DNA from: Paramacrobiotus metropolitanus
Taxonomy: Eukaryota; Tardigrada; Eutardigrada; Parachela; Macrobiotidae
Direction of reading: 5' to 3'
Length of the DNA: 64,000 nt
NCBI RefSeq assembly: GCF_019649055.1
Contig: NW_026570222.1
Coordinates: forward strand, 1,116,001-1,180,000
In this document: positions 18,247-31,300 of the stretch, one piece after another
Layout of the letters: each line of letters starts with the position of its first letter
Position numbering within the stretch: position 1 is the first letter of the stretch
Notes under the pieces: model-generated
Database searches by the model: none
What the model saw: only the letters and a program-made list of their open reading frames with translations
Told to the model about the DNA's origin: nothing
Program-made: the position numbers and the translations under genes

Positions 18247-19385
18247 CTTTCCTTGTGTTGTGCATATGATTGTGTGTTAGCGGAGTAAAGCATCTTCTGT
18301 GATTATCGACGTTCGTAATTTGTATCGGATTATAGCGTGGTAAACACGGTATGCTCGTACTTCGTCCGACCCGCATATGTGACGACCGGAAGTTAGGAGA
18401 ATTCTTCAGCACAATCGCTTAGGGATTCCTGATCTTCGTGTTCCTGAACCTACCAGATTCCGCACATTTCCCGTGATCCGTTGTAACGATTGAGACAAGA
18501 GCTGCGATACTCACTGAGCAAGGCAGGGATAGTGGTTACGACGATCCCGTCCGGAGAGTCGTTAGCTAATCGTGTACTTCTTTGTACCATTGGCAACCTC
18601 ATAATACGACACGCTTTTTTAATCAATTTTTCCCTCTTTTACTCGCTTGAATATTACTTGGATTATATCAATCTGTTAGCGCTCATAAAAGCTTATCATA
18701 CCAAATTTTGGGTTTATGACGATACTGGCATAGGATCGGAAATACGGTATGTGAATATGAAATTATGAACAGATTGCTCACTACCCAGGAATGCATAAGG
18801 CAGGCGCGACTGCCGCGCTGCACGCACATACATACCAAAGCAAAGCATGTCCTGTGTGAGTTTGCTCACTGGCCAGTGTGTAGCGGTGTTCCAGATGTGC
18901 TCGATCAATCTGCCTTTGCATCATTTGGCCCGTGTAATAAAGTTTGCATTCGCCTATTCGGACATAATTGTATGTGCAGGTGATCTGCTCTTGTAAAATA
19001 GCTGGTTCGCTAGCGTACTTAATTGTTGTAGATCATGTTTAATCATTTGCAGCTTCCTGTTGATGAAGTTAGATCAAGGCCATACTAGTTTAAAACAAAC
19101 AAATTGTGTTACGAAGCAGCAGGCACATTATCGCAGCTATGTTGTTCGCTCATTTCATCTGGCTTTGTGCAACGGCGCGTTTCCTGTGGGCTGTAGCAAA
19201 ATTTGCAGTTTCCAGATTTGGCCTTCAAGAATTGTAGAGTTGCATGGTCCTATTCGGCCCAACCAACCTGCCAACCGCCAAAAAAACATGGCTGTACCAA
19301 AAAAGATCTTTGTACACCGTTGTTAAATGCGTAACAACGATTGACTGACAGTGTTTTGGAAATTGCAAAATTCATAAGCTTATAA
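18247..19385 (+). other. Intergenic region before Shroom
   Basis: No gene recognised. It contains an ETS-like ACCGGAAGT at 18385-18393 and AT-rich sequence. It presumably includes the Shroom promoter and 5' UTR. Confidence 0.5.
18385..18393 (+). promoter_or_regulatory. ETS-like motif ACCGGAAGT
   Basis: Exact recurrent 9-mer, 1 kb upstream of the Shroom start codon. Confidence 0.25.
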
Positions 19386-22300
19386 ATGGACAACGCCAAC
19401 GGGGAGATAAAAACTGGAAAGCAGACTGGAACGCTTGTATTCCGTTTATCCGGTGGACGACCATGGGGATTTACTGTGAAAGAGGTCTTTACGGAAGGGA
19501 AATCGGAAGTGAACGATGTTGCGGATGTAATACTAGTCATTTCCAAGGTAAAAAACTTTTACCAACTCTATACTGGGTCTTGGTAATTTCGATGACTTTA
19601 TTAAGTAATTAATACTAGTATGATAGGATAACTCGGGGATGTATATTTGTATATTTACATATGTGTATGCTTTATGTATGCTTTAGCGTGCGAACAGTTA
19701 TACGAAATTTTCACTGAAAGATATTCAAAGTTCAGCCTTGGCGATGCTGCGGGTAAAATTATGTCTTTCTTTACGGTAGCTGGTTGTTACAGTGTTGCAA
19801 GTATTTTGCAAGCAAATCACTTGTATAACTAATCTGATAACAGTTTTCTTTGGGGCATGTATTTGCGACTTCCTTTATCGTATTGTAGCGATAGTATTTG
19901 TACGAACGATAAGACCGCCTAGTTATGATGAATCATTCCATCGCGTTATGAATTTGTCCATTTTACCGGCTAGTTTCCTTTCTCATGAATTTCTAGAATT
20001 CAGTCTTGTGCTCAGCTTGCTACAGCTTGCATCTACTTGATTGTTCCTCTTGCTGAAACCCTTGCTTACAACCTTGCTGTGTTCTTGATTCCCTTGTCAT
20101 TAAACATGCCTTGAGTTACGTTGTTGCGTTTGACCGCTTGGGATGAACTAGCGTCATCCCAATCGGAGCCACCTGTGTAATTGTGTACATCAGTAAGAGC
20201 GTCCTCGGCCAGCATCGTTGCCGGCCGTGCCACCTTTCACACCAACAGCCGTTTAATCGTGGTAAAGGCTGATCGCCACCCCACTAGAACAGTAGCCAGA
20301 TAGGCCACTGTTACAGTATTGTTCCTAGAAAACTGGCATGCGATGCGGAAGCTTTTGACCAGACACACAGAACGATTTTGGTCACTTCATGTTGTATTCG
20401 TACATCTGCACATGTGACGTCGAGTAATAAGTGCATGTTTGCGTATGTTCTGAGTAATTCGAATCACATAATTTATGACATGCGAATTGTAAAAATAATC
20501 GATGTTGTTGGGTGCACTTGTCGAAATTTTTGGCATCACATTTTGCTTCTAAGCCGGTGTTCGAGTTTACAGCCTACTACAACTGTAGGGAATTCCGGTA
20601 CGAAACTACAGCATATTGTGTAAACTTTATTTTGATAATCAAAGGTCGCTGACCATAAAACATTGCAAACTTGTACATAACCGCATTATTGCAACTTGTT
20701 GCATTTGAATTGGTTTGGAGAAACTTTGATGAAAGTATATTTTTTTGCAGGTGGACCAAGAAGGAAAGGCCGCAGCTGCTGGGATTCACGTGCGCGATAT
20801 CCTTGTATCCATCAACGAAAATTTGTGCGCTTCTTTAAATGACGCCCAGATATGCATACAGGAAGCAGCAGATGACCATTTTTTGGATCTCAGAATCTGG
20901 AGGTAAGATCATTGAAACACTGTAATAACACCCAAGATTCGGTGAACTTTAGAGCGCGCTAAACGTACTAGAAGTATTCACAACTCCGAAAAAAATGGAA
21001 GCTGAAATTCACAGGCATACCCAAACATTTGTGTAGCACTTTCAGGATATGTTTGGTGTCCGCGAAATTGCGTTTTGCACAAATGCACCGTAAGAATGGA
21101 TTTGTTATTTTATTTTAAGTACAGGATATTTTTGGCTGTTGACACTTTCTTTACTTGCCATAATTTAAAATGAAACGAAAAGGGTGGTAAGGTGTGGTTG
21201 GATTAGGCCTTATGTGAAGGTTGTATACTCTGAGATTTTCTTCAGGAATAGCGAATAGATATGAATTAGGAGACCTTACAAGCGTTTTTAGGATATTTGT
21301 TTGATAGTTCTGGTTAAATGGCAAAGGTGTTGTTGCTGCGCCTTGCAAGAAAAGCGAGCTGGTAATAAACATAATCCTTATTGTTTTTGTCCGGCTTATA
21401 TGCCGTTGTGGTCAGCTTAGTTTACCGATTCTTTACTCATGCAGGGCATCGATCGCACTGTTGCAATTGACAAAAAATTTAAATTGTGGCATTTTAAATG
21501 TTAAAATCTCTTTAGTGCAGCAAGTTTGTTTTAGGTGATTTTTTGCTTACGTGACAGTAGCGACAACGAACGGATGCACCGAATTGTATCTCACATTTAA
21601 TTGGTTTATTTTTCTCTTTGATGCCGCTTAGTCCATCTCAAGTTAACTGTGATTTCGGCATATGTTGTGATAACACTTATGCAGTGCAGCGCAAACGTCT
21701 TGTTTAAACATCTATATTAACAAATTTATTTCTGGGCTTTTTGGATTTCCACTTATAAGAGTAAAATTACTGCATTGCCACAATCATTTGTGTGCAAAAT
21801 GAATCTTTTCGGTACCTTAGAATATGGCTCAGGCGCCAGTATTGCTACTTTCTAAATTATTGTCGATAATAGTATGTGCTGTAGCAGTATACACAGTAAT
21901 TGCAGTCAGTCAGTTGTGACTCGGTACAAATCACGATGTTAATGTAATCTTAAAATTTCAGATTGGTTTGTACGCATTGGTTGAGCGTATTGTTTTTCAC
22001 ACTACCCGAAAATGTAAATGTTGTTGTGTGGTAAACCGTAAACCGAATTGTAATCGCATTTTCTGGAAGTACACACTGCATAGATGACCTTCCGATGCAG
22101 TGTTGGCAGTTTAAACGGCAAAAATAAACTTTTCGGCATGTTTTCGCTATTCGTGTTGCCGTTCACGGTACACAGATCCTGGTTGCTTTCTCTTGTGTGG
22201 AAAAAATGAAGTGGGTCTGGCGACATTGCATTTGCCCATTTTGTACGTACTTCTAAGCATGTACTGAACGTTATTTTGTCCAAGCAAACCAGTTCGTAGG

Positions 22301-25300
22301 AATTTTAGAACAAACTGTTCTGTTGTTATTACGATATCTGCACGGCGACATGTAATGGTATCTCCACAAGCGGTGTAAGAATTGAAGTATTACAGTTTCA
22401 GTATTGTTTATAGCTATCAAGTAACGCCAAAACGCGTTCGTTTTTTTTGCTACAGTTGGAAGCAAAACAGTGGTTTTCGTTCAGGACCATGTTCGTTGTT
22501 TCTTTTGCGACAATTGCTAAACAGTGCCGGTAGCAGCCGAAACAAGTGGCACCTGCTTGCCTTCGATGAGGCCACTGCTGCTCAATTTGTTCAACTGCCA
22601 TAAATCATACGAATCCTAAACGCGGATGGTCAGTGCTGAGTCGACTGATCATGAGGTGCTAGGCTACTCTAGGGGACATACACGGAGCTTGCGGCATCAG
22701 TTGTGTTCGGTGATGCTTTGCGTTTACTGCGCCAGCCCACTCACATCGAATTATGATTGCAGCTTTCATGCGTTGGTCAATTTCCGTTTTGCGAGACCAT
22801 TTGTTTTGATCTCATTATTATTTTCCTCTGTACCTGACTGGCAGATGTGTGTATATGTTCGATAGGGCTGAATGATGGTAGACGGAAAAGGCCATTGTCA
22901 CAATTAGCATAGCTCGTAGCCTCATCGGTATCCTGCGTTGAATAATTTATTTGAAGCGTGAGCCGACGAGCGGGAGGTAAATGTGCTCGCCGCTGACCGA
23001 TTCATTTACGTACCATTGCTTGATCTGATTCGACTCAAACTCCCCGAATGCATAATTGCCCTATGATTTTTTCAAGTGTATCCTGATACCTGCCATAAGC
23101 ACCGCGACACGAATATTTATTCTGGTGTTGATTATCAGCGAAGGTACAGTTTTCATATTACGCTTTTAATGTTCTACCATGGTTCTACTATGGTCACTTA
23201 ATGAAGTGTACGAGCTTAATTGGCCTGTTAGATTGTGATTGTTTGGTAAAAATTACACTTATTGAAAGAGGACAATTAGTGACGTTAATAGTTTAACAAA
23301 CTTACCGCGACTGGGTTTTCTCATTTTGGTTCAGTTAAGGTTAGCCGGATTTCCTGGCCCCGTTTGTGGGTTTTAAAAAGATTTTGAAATGCATGGCGGT
23401 ACGACAAGAATCCCCTCTGGCGTACACGTGCTTCCGTGTTAAGGTGATTATAGCGTATAATTATTGTTGAACTAAATTGCATGTCGGTAGCGCTGTCTGA
23501 GAAATGACCGTTTAGGTGATTTTCCCCAGACCTATCTATAGTCGACGTCTTGATACTAGTTGATACAACTTGATAGTATTTTATTTTGACGCGAACAAGA
23601 AGATGCACATGAATTCTGTGATTTCCAGTGGCAAGCAATCAGCTTCGGCGCTGACTTCGTGCTTGCTAACTCTGACAAAAGATAACGTTTCTGAAACATT
23701 TCCCATATTTTCGGTCTGTTAGTAAAGAAAGATTTCACCTGGCTATGTTGATATTTTTTATTAATACTTAAGCTAAATAATATAAAAATAGCCTTTAGGA
23801 AGAATTTCTAAATTTTTTGTTGCAGAAGAATTAATATGAAAATTACATGGTATAATAATGATTGTTATATGCCACTTTTCGAATACACGGGTATTCACGA
23901 GTCAGTGAAGCACTACTTACTGTTTCAGGCCCGGCCTTTACCGGTAGAGTTGACCTAAAGTACACTTGGAATACTTTAGCAAAATAATCTTCAGTGCTCC
24001 TCATGGACACGTTTAGTATTTAATTGTTTACCAATTCTAAACCAGTATTATTGATCTTAATGCTCTCTATTACTTATGTATTTAAGTCGCCTGCCATTTA
24101 TTAAACGCTCTTGAACGGAATTTTGTCATCGGATTGACCGCCAAGGTCTGCTTTTGCATTGATCTACCGATCCATCTGGCCAGATTAGCCAAATTCCAGT
24201 GTGCAGCTTCAGTTGATACCGCGATCATTACGAGCACCAGTAGCGTGACAGCTTTCTTTTGTCCTTGTTAGTTCTTGCTATCAGTGTGATATATTCATTC
24301 AGAAAATTAACTGTCAGAACTCCTTTCATTCTTCTCACTAAAATCGGCGATGATTTCAAATTATTACGGTAGTTGAATCATGTTGGTTGGTAATTATTAC
24401 GGTAGTTGGTCATGAGTTGGATCGTATAATAAAAATTACTATAGTACATCAGCGTCCTAGCATCGATCAGTTCCTTTAATTACCGTATGGTGCGCATACG
24501 TTTTTCTGAAAATTTGACAAAATGTTACTTATCCGCTCCGTAATCTGATGATACGCAAGCAAAAGAATTTTGTTGTGGATTTTCAGTTCCAGTGTTTAGC
24601 TGTGAGCATCAATTTTACAGTTCTGCTTGAATTTACGTAATATTATTGTGCGTTTTGTGCGTGGCGGCTGTATAAAAAGCGTAAGCGGGTGTTTCTGGAT
24701 TCTTTTACCTTGTATGTACTAAACTTTTCATTTCGCGTTCAAGTGCAGATAACAATGCGTGCTGATCGGTGAATTATTCCATTGGTATAAGCTTAACTGA
24801 TTTGAGTAAGTTTATGGTGGTCATCGTGCGATTCGAACTCATCCCAATGTTCTGCAATGTTCGCAGGGAGGATTCTGCAGCCGATGACAGTGTAATCTCA
24901 GTTGTTACCGAGAGGAAATCCCACCACGACCACACAACGTCTGGATACACAGATGGTTATTCTGCCGACAAGGACGTCCCACCATTGATCACTAACGCCG
25001 CAGAGGGGGAAAACACATCACCACCTGGCGCAAATGCTAAAATGGACAGCCCGTCGGAATCATTCCTCTCTGGTATGCCGCTTTCAGCGCGTCGTAGTAG
25101 TTTATACGCTTCCCAGCCGCTGGCCATGTATCGGACAGAGAACATTTCGTATACAAAATCATCATCCCGGGCTTTATCTCGTCAGTCAGTAGATGCTTCC
25201 AATTATCCTGTTTGTGGATTACCATCTAGTACCCTTTACCGGAAGTCAGCCACAAGTAAAAAAACCGCATTTGTTGAGCCCTTACCTTATCGAGGGTACG

Positions 25301-28300
25301 AGAAACCATTACCGCCCGTGCCTGGACTGCAAGAGTCGTCTTCATGTGTGAATATTTCGTATTCAGCACGGAAATTTGATGAATCTTTGAGTGGTATGGA
25401 AAAACAACAGTCGGGTGTTTATGGTTCAAGGAGTAATTCGACCTTGGAGGCAGCCGATATAGGAACCCCTGTGCCGCCGGTCTCGTCTTCGTTGAGCGGG
25501 CTCAAGCCGAAAAATCAAAGAATGATGGATCTTCTGCACAGTCACCACGTATCTAATAATAATGTCTTTCACGCAACGCCTTCCTGGTCACAGACAGAAT
25601 CTCCAGTCATTACGCCAATTATGCCTCCACGCATTGATCATAAGAGCATTCCGCGGCACAGCCTGCCTGTTGATTTTAGCCAACGTTCGGGATTTGTACC
25701 AGAAGAAGTGACAGAACTATCGGCTACTATACGCAGTTTGCCACTGAGCATTTCGTCGCAGCAATGCAGTGAACATTTCCATGACCCTTCCCTGCGCGAT
25801 TATAGTAGCGACGGGTTTGGACTAAGCGGAAGCTGCACTGGGGACAGTGTAAGCAGTGGTCTGTTGTCATCGCGGTCATCCTTATCGTCGGGACCATCGG
25901 TTTGCGGCCTTAATTTGAATGGAAGTCGTAGCAGTACAGCCCACGCGAGCAAGGTTAGTACGCCCGGGAGCGAGTGTTATTTATGGTTGCGCCCGTGTGT
26001 TTAACACCTATCGATTGTGAACGAACAAGCATCGAGCAAAAATCTTCTTGTGGTATTTGCTTTTTATATTGCAGTAATGGTGTTTAGTTTACATTTATGC
26101 AGACGAATACGAAACAGTCGCATGCTTCCTTTATGTCGTAAAATGAGAACATGATGTGCAATAGAATCCGCCAAAAGCACTTGAGAGGTGCGGCAACTTG
26201 CGAAACGTAAGCTAGCATGGCTAATTTATGAGCAGTGCGACGGAGCGCAGAAGTTATCGTTTGACCATATTCCACTTGGCCGATAAGAAAGTGGCTCAGT
26301 CCAGCTTCTGTATTGATGGTTTGTGTGCTTGCAGTTGAGTGGGGATCGGATGAAAAGTCGCAAGAATCTCACAAACGCCTCGATATCCTCCGATGAGCTG
26401 GACGATTCGGCCAGTCTCAAGACCAATCGCAGGTACAAATACCGTATAATGCATCTACGCTTTACTTATTGTCAAAGTCAAATCATTTGAACAAATGTTG
26501 GGCGGCTTGATGAGTGGCGAAGTAAACACGAGGCTTTTGTGCCCGTGGTCTGGGTGAACTTCGTTGCATGTCAGATTTTCAACGGTTACCTCCCTTATAG
26601 TTGATTAATTACCAACCACTTTCCAATATTTCGCTGTAATGCGAAGAAACAAAGTACTGGCGCGGGGATTGCTTCTCCGATATGTTTGCGAAGCCTCAGA
26701 AGCTATTTAAACTGCTTCTGTGAGATGCGGATTAAATGTCTAACCACACTTACCACAGCATTATAACGCAACAGGATTTTCATTCTCTTACTTGTAGCTT
26801 GTTAGTACCACCGTTAACGATAATTTATTTCTGTAAATTACAGAAGTTGACGACGTCCTTTGCGTTTTTGTATTATTTGCCTGACCTTGTATAGGAAATT
26901 AGGACTTAGTTAAAAAATAATGCCGACCGGCAACCAGTGGTCCGCTGAATTGGTAACCATATAATATCCCGTAAGCAGAATCTGTACATATTATGCATCC
27001 AGTACGACATGCCAGGAAACTCGATACTCTGCTGTGTATTGCCCTGTTTCCTGTAGCCGAAGGGAAAACGGGTCAACAACCTGGCGTCTTCCTGTTCGCA
27101 TCCGAATCTCCTGTTTGTGCCCAATGATCGTAGCGAATGGTGACTATGTTTTGGTCACTCAAGGTAGTGAAGTTGTGAATCAATAGATACAGGCTAGGCC
27201 GGTCATGAAACCTAACCATGGCGCTAAACTGATTGTAAATAAAATTCTGTTACCTTCTGACTGCATGGCTTCTGAACCCCGTAAAGTCGAAGTGTATCTG
27301 TAGAATTTTCTATTGTACAGTTAAGTACCTGTAGTCCTGTATTATATTTTTTTGCAGTTTCATGTGAATACTTGAGCTACTGCTGTTTGTCGAGAAGGTA
27401 CAACCAGTTCTGAGTTCGTTGATGATAAATATTCGAACTAATGAGGCTACAGTAAAAGCAAAAGATCTGAGTATCCTTACCCAGAGAAAAACAATCGTGA
27501 GACAGGAAGAGATCTAATTGAATCTTATGCAGCTGTTGTTATTTCGTGTTATTTGTTCTGTTTTCGCTGTATTAATATTTTTGTCTTCGTAACCATTCTG
27601 GGAGTGAAATCCGTATATTTTAAAGGCTTCGTGGTATTCTGGGAAAACGTATAAGCAGTAACTGCGATATACAGACGAGATTTTAAGTAGAGTATAGTTT
27701 CACCGGAAGCGAAATATAGTATACAGATAGATATGGATATATGTGTAGATATATATGTAGATTTATATATATGTATTCTGTGCGATTAAGTGTAAATTAG
27801 AATACCTACTCGTACACTACTCTATTAGTTATTCTACTCTGTAAGTACTAGTTTCATACGACTGAGAGCGCAACGGTACGCATACGCAACGGTACCATCG
27901 CTAATGAGGTGTGATTTCGGCTCTATTGTGTCATTTGGAATGAGACGCTCCACAAGGTTAAGCATATGCGTCTATGGGAAAAACACCAGTGCAGTCCATA
28001 TTTCCAAGTGTATACGCTCTTCTACTTGTTTTTTTCAAGCACAATCAAAGAGGACTTGTTCAGTACAAAAAGTCCTACAAAACTAAACTAATCTTAACAA
28101 TTTTAGCTGTATCAACTAAATGTCACACACAATTTCCTACAAAAGTAAATGATGTCCCACGTTATAACTCTTGCCATATACACGCACCCAGGGCGGCGAA
28201 TTCGCTGTACTTGCACAGCTTTCGTTACTCTAGTACAGAACCTGTGAAGTGTGAGCGTCATTTACTTGTCGTTACAACGACTGAGAAAAACGTTTTATGA

Positions 28301-31300
28301 CAAGTTTTTTAGTAACGACTTACATATGTTACACTTTTACTGCCTTTACTTTATAATAATATATTTACAACTTCTGTATTTGCACTTTTTCAGCAATTTA
28401 TTACTAATCATTAAAATTTTGGATAAAACTGAACTAGTTTTGAAAAGTTTAAACGGATCTTTGAAGTGCTGCAAGCACAAACAATAACGATGTCAATTTT
28501 GTAACAACTTAAGCTTATATTACTATTTGAAAATATACTGTAACGTTTGCACGGTGATCCAATATCAATATTTTCGCTGAAAGACGTTTTCCTTTGTATC
28601 ATAAAAAGTATATAGTAGTAGCTAGTACTTGAAACTACTATTTTGTAAACACTATCTGAATTATTTACATATCCTGAAGATATCCCAGAAAGCGCATGCG
28701 CGCCCTATAACATCCTAAATAAACTTTTACAGTATTTAGCGGGCGTTTTTAGAGAATCGCAGTTATAATCAAATTAGCTACTACAGCCATTCCACAAGAT
28801 CAAGCAATTGTCGTTAATCCACAGGCTATTCACAGAATGTTTTGGAACTACTTACAGTAAACACAATTCAAAAATATTTTCATTTTCACATTTTGCGTAG
28901 CATATAATTTCAACACTGAACTCGCAAACATATTTGCACCATGTCAGTGCAAAAGCATGGTTAGATTACTTCCATGTATACTCGTATGACATTTCAGTAA
29001 TAAAGTGTATAACTTTGTTTAAATGTGTTATAGTAAGCGACATTAAAAGCAAAACGATATTAAACGACGAAACAACAGAGTGATTCCGAATAGAGTTCTG
29101 CATATGGCGGTATATGTCTCATGATATTCTCTCATTCCAAATGACAAGCGCTACGCACGCTACGCCTCTTATACCCTCGGCACGCCTGATGGTACCGTTG
29201 CTAATTCTTATCAGCGCAAGCACCGACCGTTTTCCCAGCCATTAAAACACATCCGTTGTTTGCGCTTTACGAAAAGCCTTACGAATAGATATTTGTTGAC
29301 AGTTTGACAACTTACCTAGTGAGTTATTTTAATACCGCGTTACACTTACGTTATAGGATTCGTTTCATAATAAATTGTTTCTAAAAGCGCAGGAGTAATG
29401 GATAAGGTGACTCAAGGTTTAAGACTACGACGTCATTTTTGAATTTTCTTCGCCGAACCGATTTCTTCTTTCATACTGATAAAGTTTTATTTGCTTGATA
29501 TCCCAAGGAATATGAATATTTACAGTAGCTTATCATTCATTCTGCGATAAAAATATGTGTGCCTCACAGTGCCTGCTGTTTCTCGCAGTCGGGCGACTGT
29601 TTTAGTGGGTTGGTCCAAAATGACCATTGCGAATGAATCACCATTTATACCCGCCTAGGTACCTACTAGCTACCTACCTATTTTCAAGCAGTGTACTGCT
29701 TGTTTCTGTTCCCTTTCTGCGCCAAGGAAAGTGCTGTGTGCTCACTCTCACACTCACAGACCATAGTCACTGAGAATCAGCCTATGTGCACGGTACCGTC
29801 GGAACGCAAACCGGATTTGTTTCCACTACTGAAACTGTTAGCGTTAACCACACTGGTGTTTACAGTAGTTACAGTACTTAATATTTTTGCCGATTTTGTT
29901 TCTTTGCTGATCTGATCGCTGGATATCTGCCAGACCAAAGTTTCCACTTTCTTTCTTATTAAACCAATCACCGCCTTAAAGTGGAATTTGCGGTTGGTTT
30001 GGCGTGGACAGTCTTTGGTTTTTTACATGTTCAGCTTGCACGGCTTGCATCAGCGCTTCGGCGCCTTGTATCTGTACGATTAGTTGTGGTATTAAGGATT
30101 TGCGATGGATTTTATGAAGTACAGCAGCGCATGAGCTTTGTAATTTTGGAGATACCTGAATAGTATTCCAATACTGGTAAGGGTACATTCGACATTACTC
30201 CGATATTACTCCAATACTGCGTTCTTACAGGTTGTTTTCTCTGTCACTAGCAAGTAGCAGGATCAGGCGTGACATGACGTAGTTCAGTTTTTCTTCTTGA
30301 AGCCTTGTAGGCTTGTAGTACTGAATCGCACTCAGCTTGCGATTATGAGTTATCAAAATGGTATGCGGTTTATTATGCCGTTTTACGACACCTGGCCCTG
30401 AATCACGCAGGCTCTCCCAGTACCGATCATTTAATAATTTTCAGCTGTTGAAAACAACAGATTTGGTACAGCTGATTTGCACTTACATTTATACTGACTA
30501 GAATAATAATTTTATGTTAACGCATTCTTGTGAGATCCCAAAATGTTTTTGTGATACAATGGTTTTTTTACAGCTCCGCGACTGATCGAATGTCAAGTAG
30601 TATGCCTGGTTGCCGCAGCGGTAATAGTGTTGGTGATCTCTCACGCGAAAAAGGAAGCAATGCGCAGCTGACAACCGTCAAAGAAGTGCGCACCTTCCAG
30701 ATGCGACCGAATTTGAACGCGCTGAAGGAGTCCGGTCCCAGTGATTCGCCGTCCAGTGTCCGCTCCAGTCCGGAGGAATTTCAGCATATTCGCAATGCTT
30801 CAATGGATTCCTCTGTTTCCTGGCAGTCCAATTCCACCACGAGCAGCGGATATTCCTCGACAACATTATCGTCTTCCAATCTCTTGGGGGATAACAGTAA
30901 TGCAGGGACCGATCCAGATTCGGCGGTGCAGCGCAGGGAACGCTCCAACACTGCGTAAGTTTCGTTTTCTTTCAGTTTTTATGTGAGTTGTCTGCATAAA
31001 CTAAATTGTGAAATTATCGACCTATCCTGACCATGGATCCCCTGTTTGTGTTTGTACATATGCATTCGAAAAAGGTAGACGGGATTCCCGAGCAGGTTAG
31101 GAGCAGTTTTTGGTGAAATCATTTAGTATTGTAGATGTAACTCGTTTTGATTGCCGAAAGAACTTTTATAGTGGCTGCAGTGCATAAGTTACCCTGAAGC
31201 AGAAAGCTCCATCTCGGTGATAGTTAACTGTTAAGTACTGTTACCACTACAGTGAGTGAATCGGAAGCACTTGTTGCTGTGATTTTAAGAGTTGTTACCG

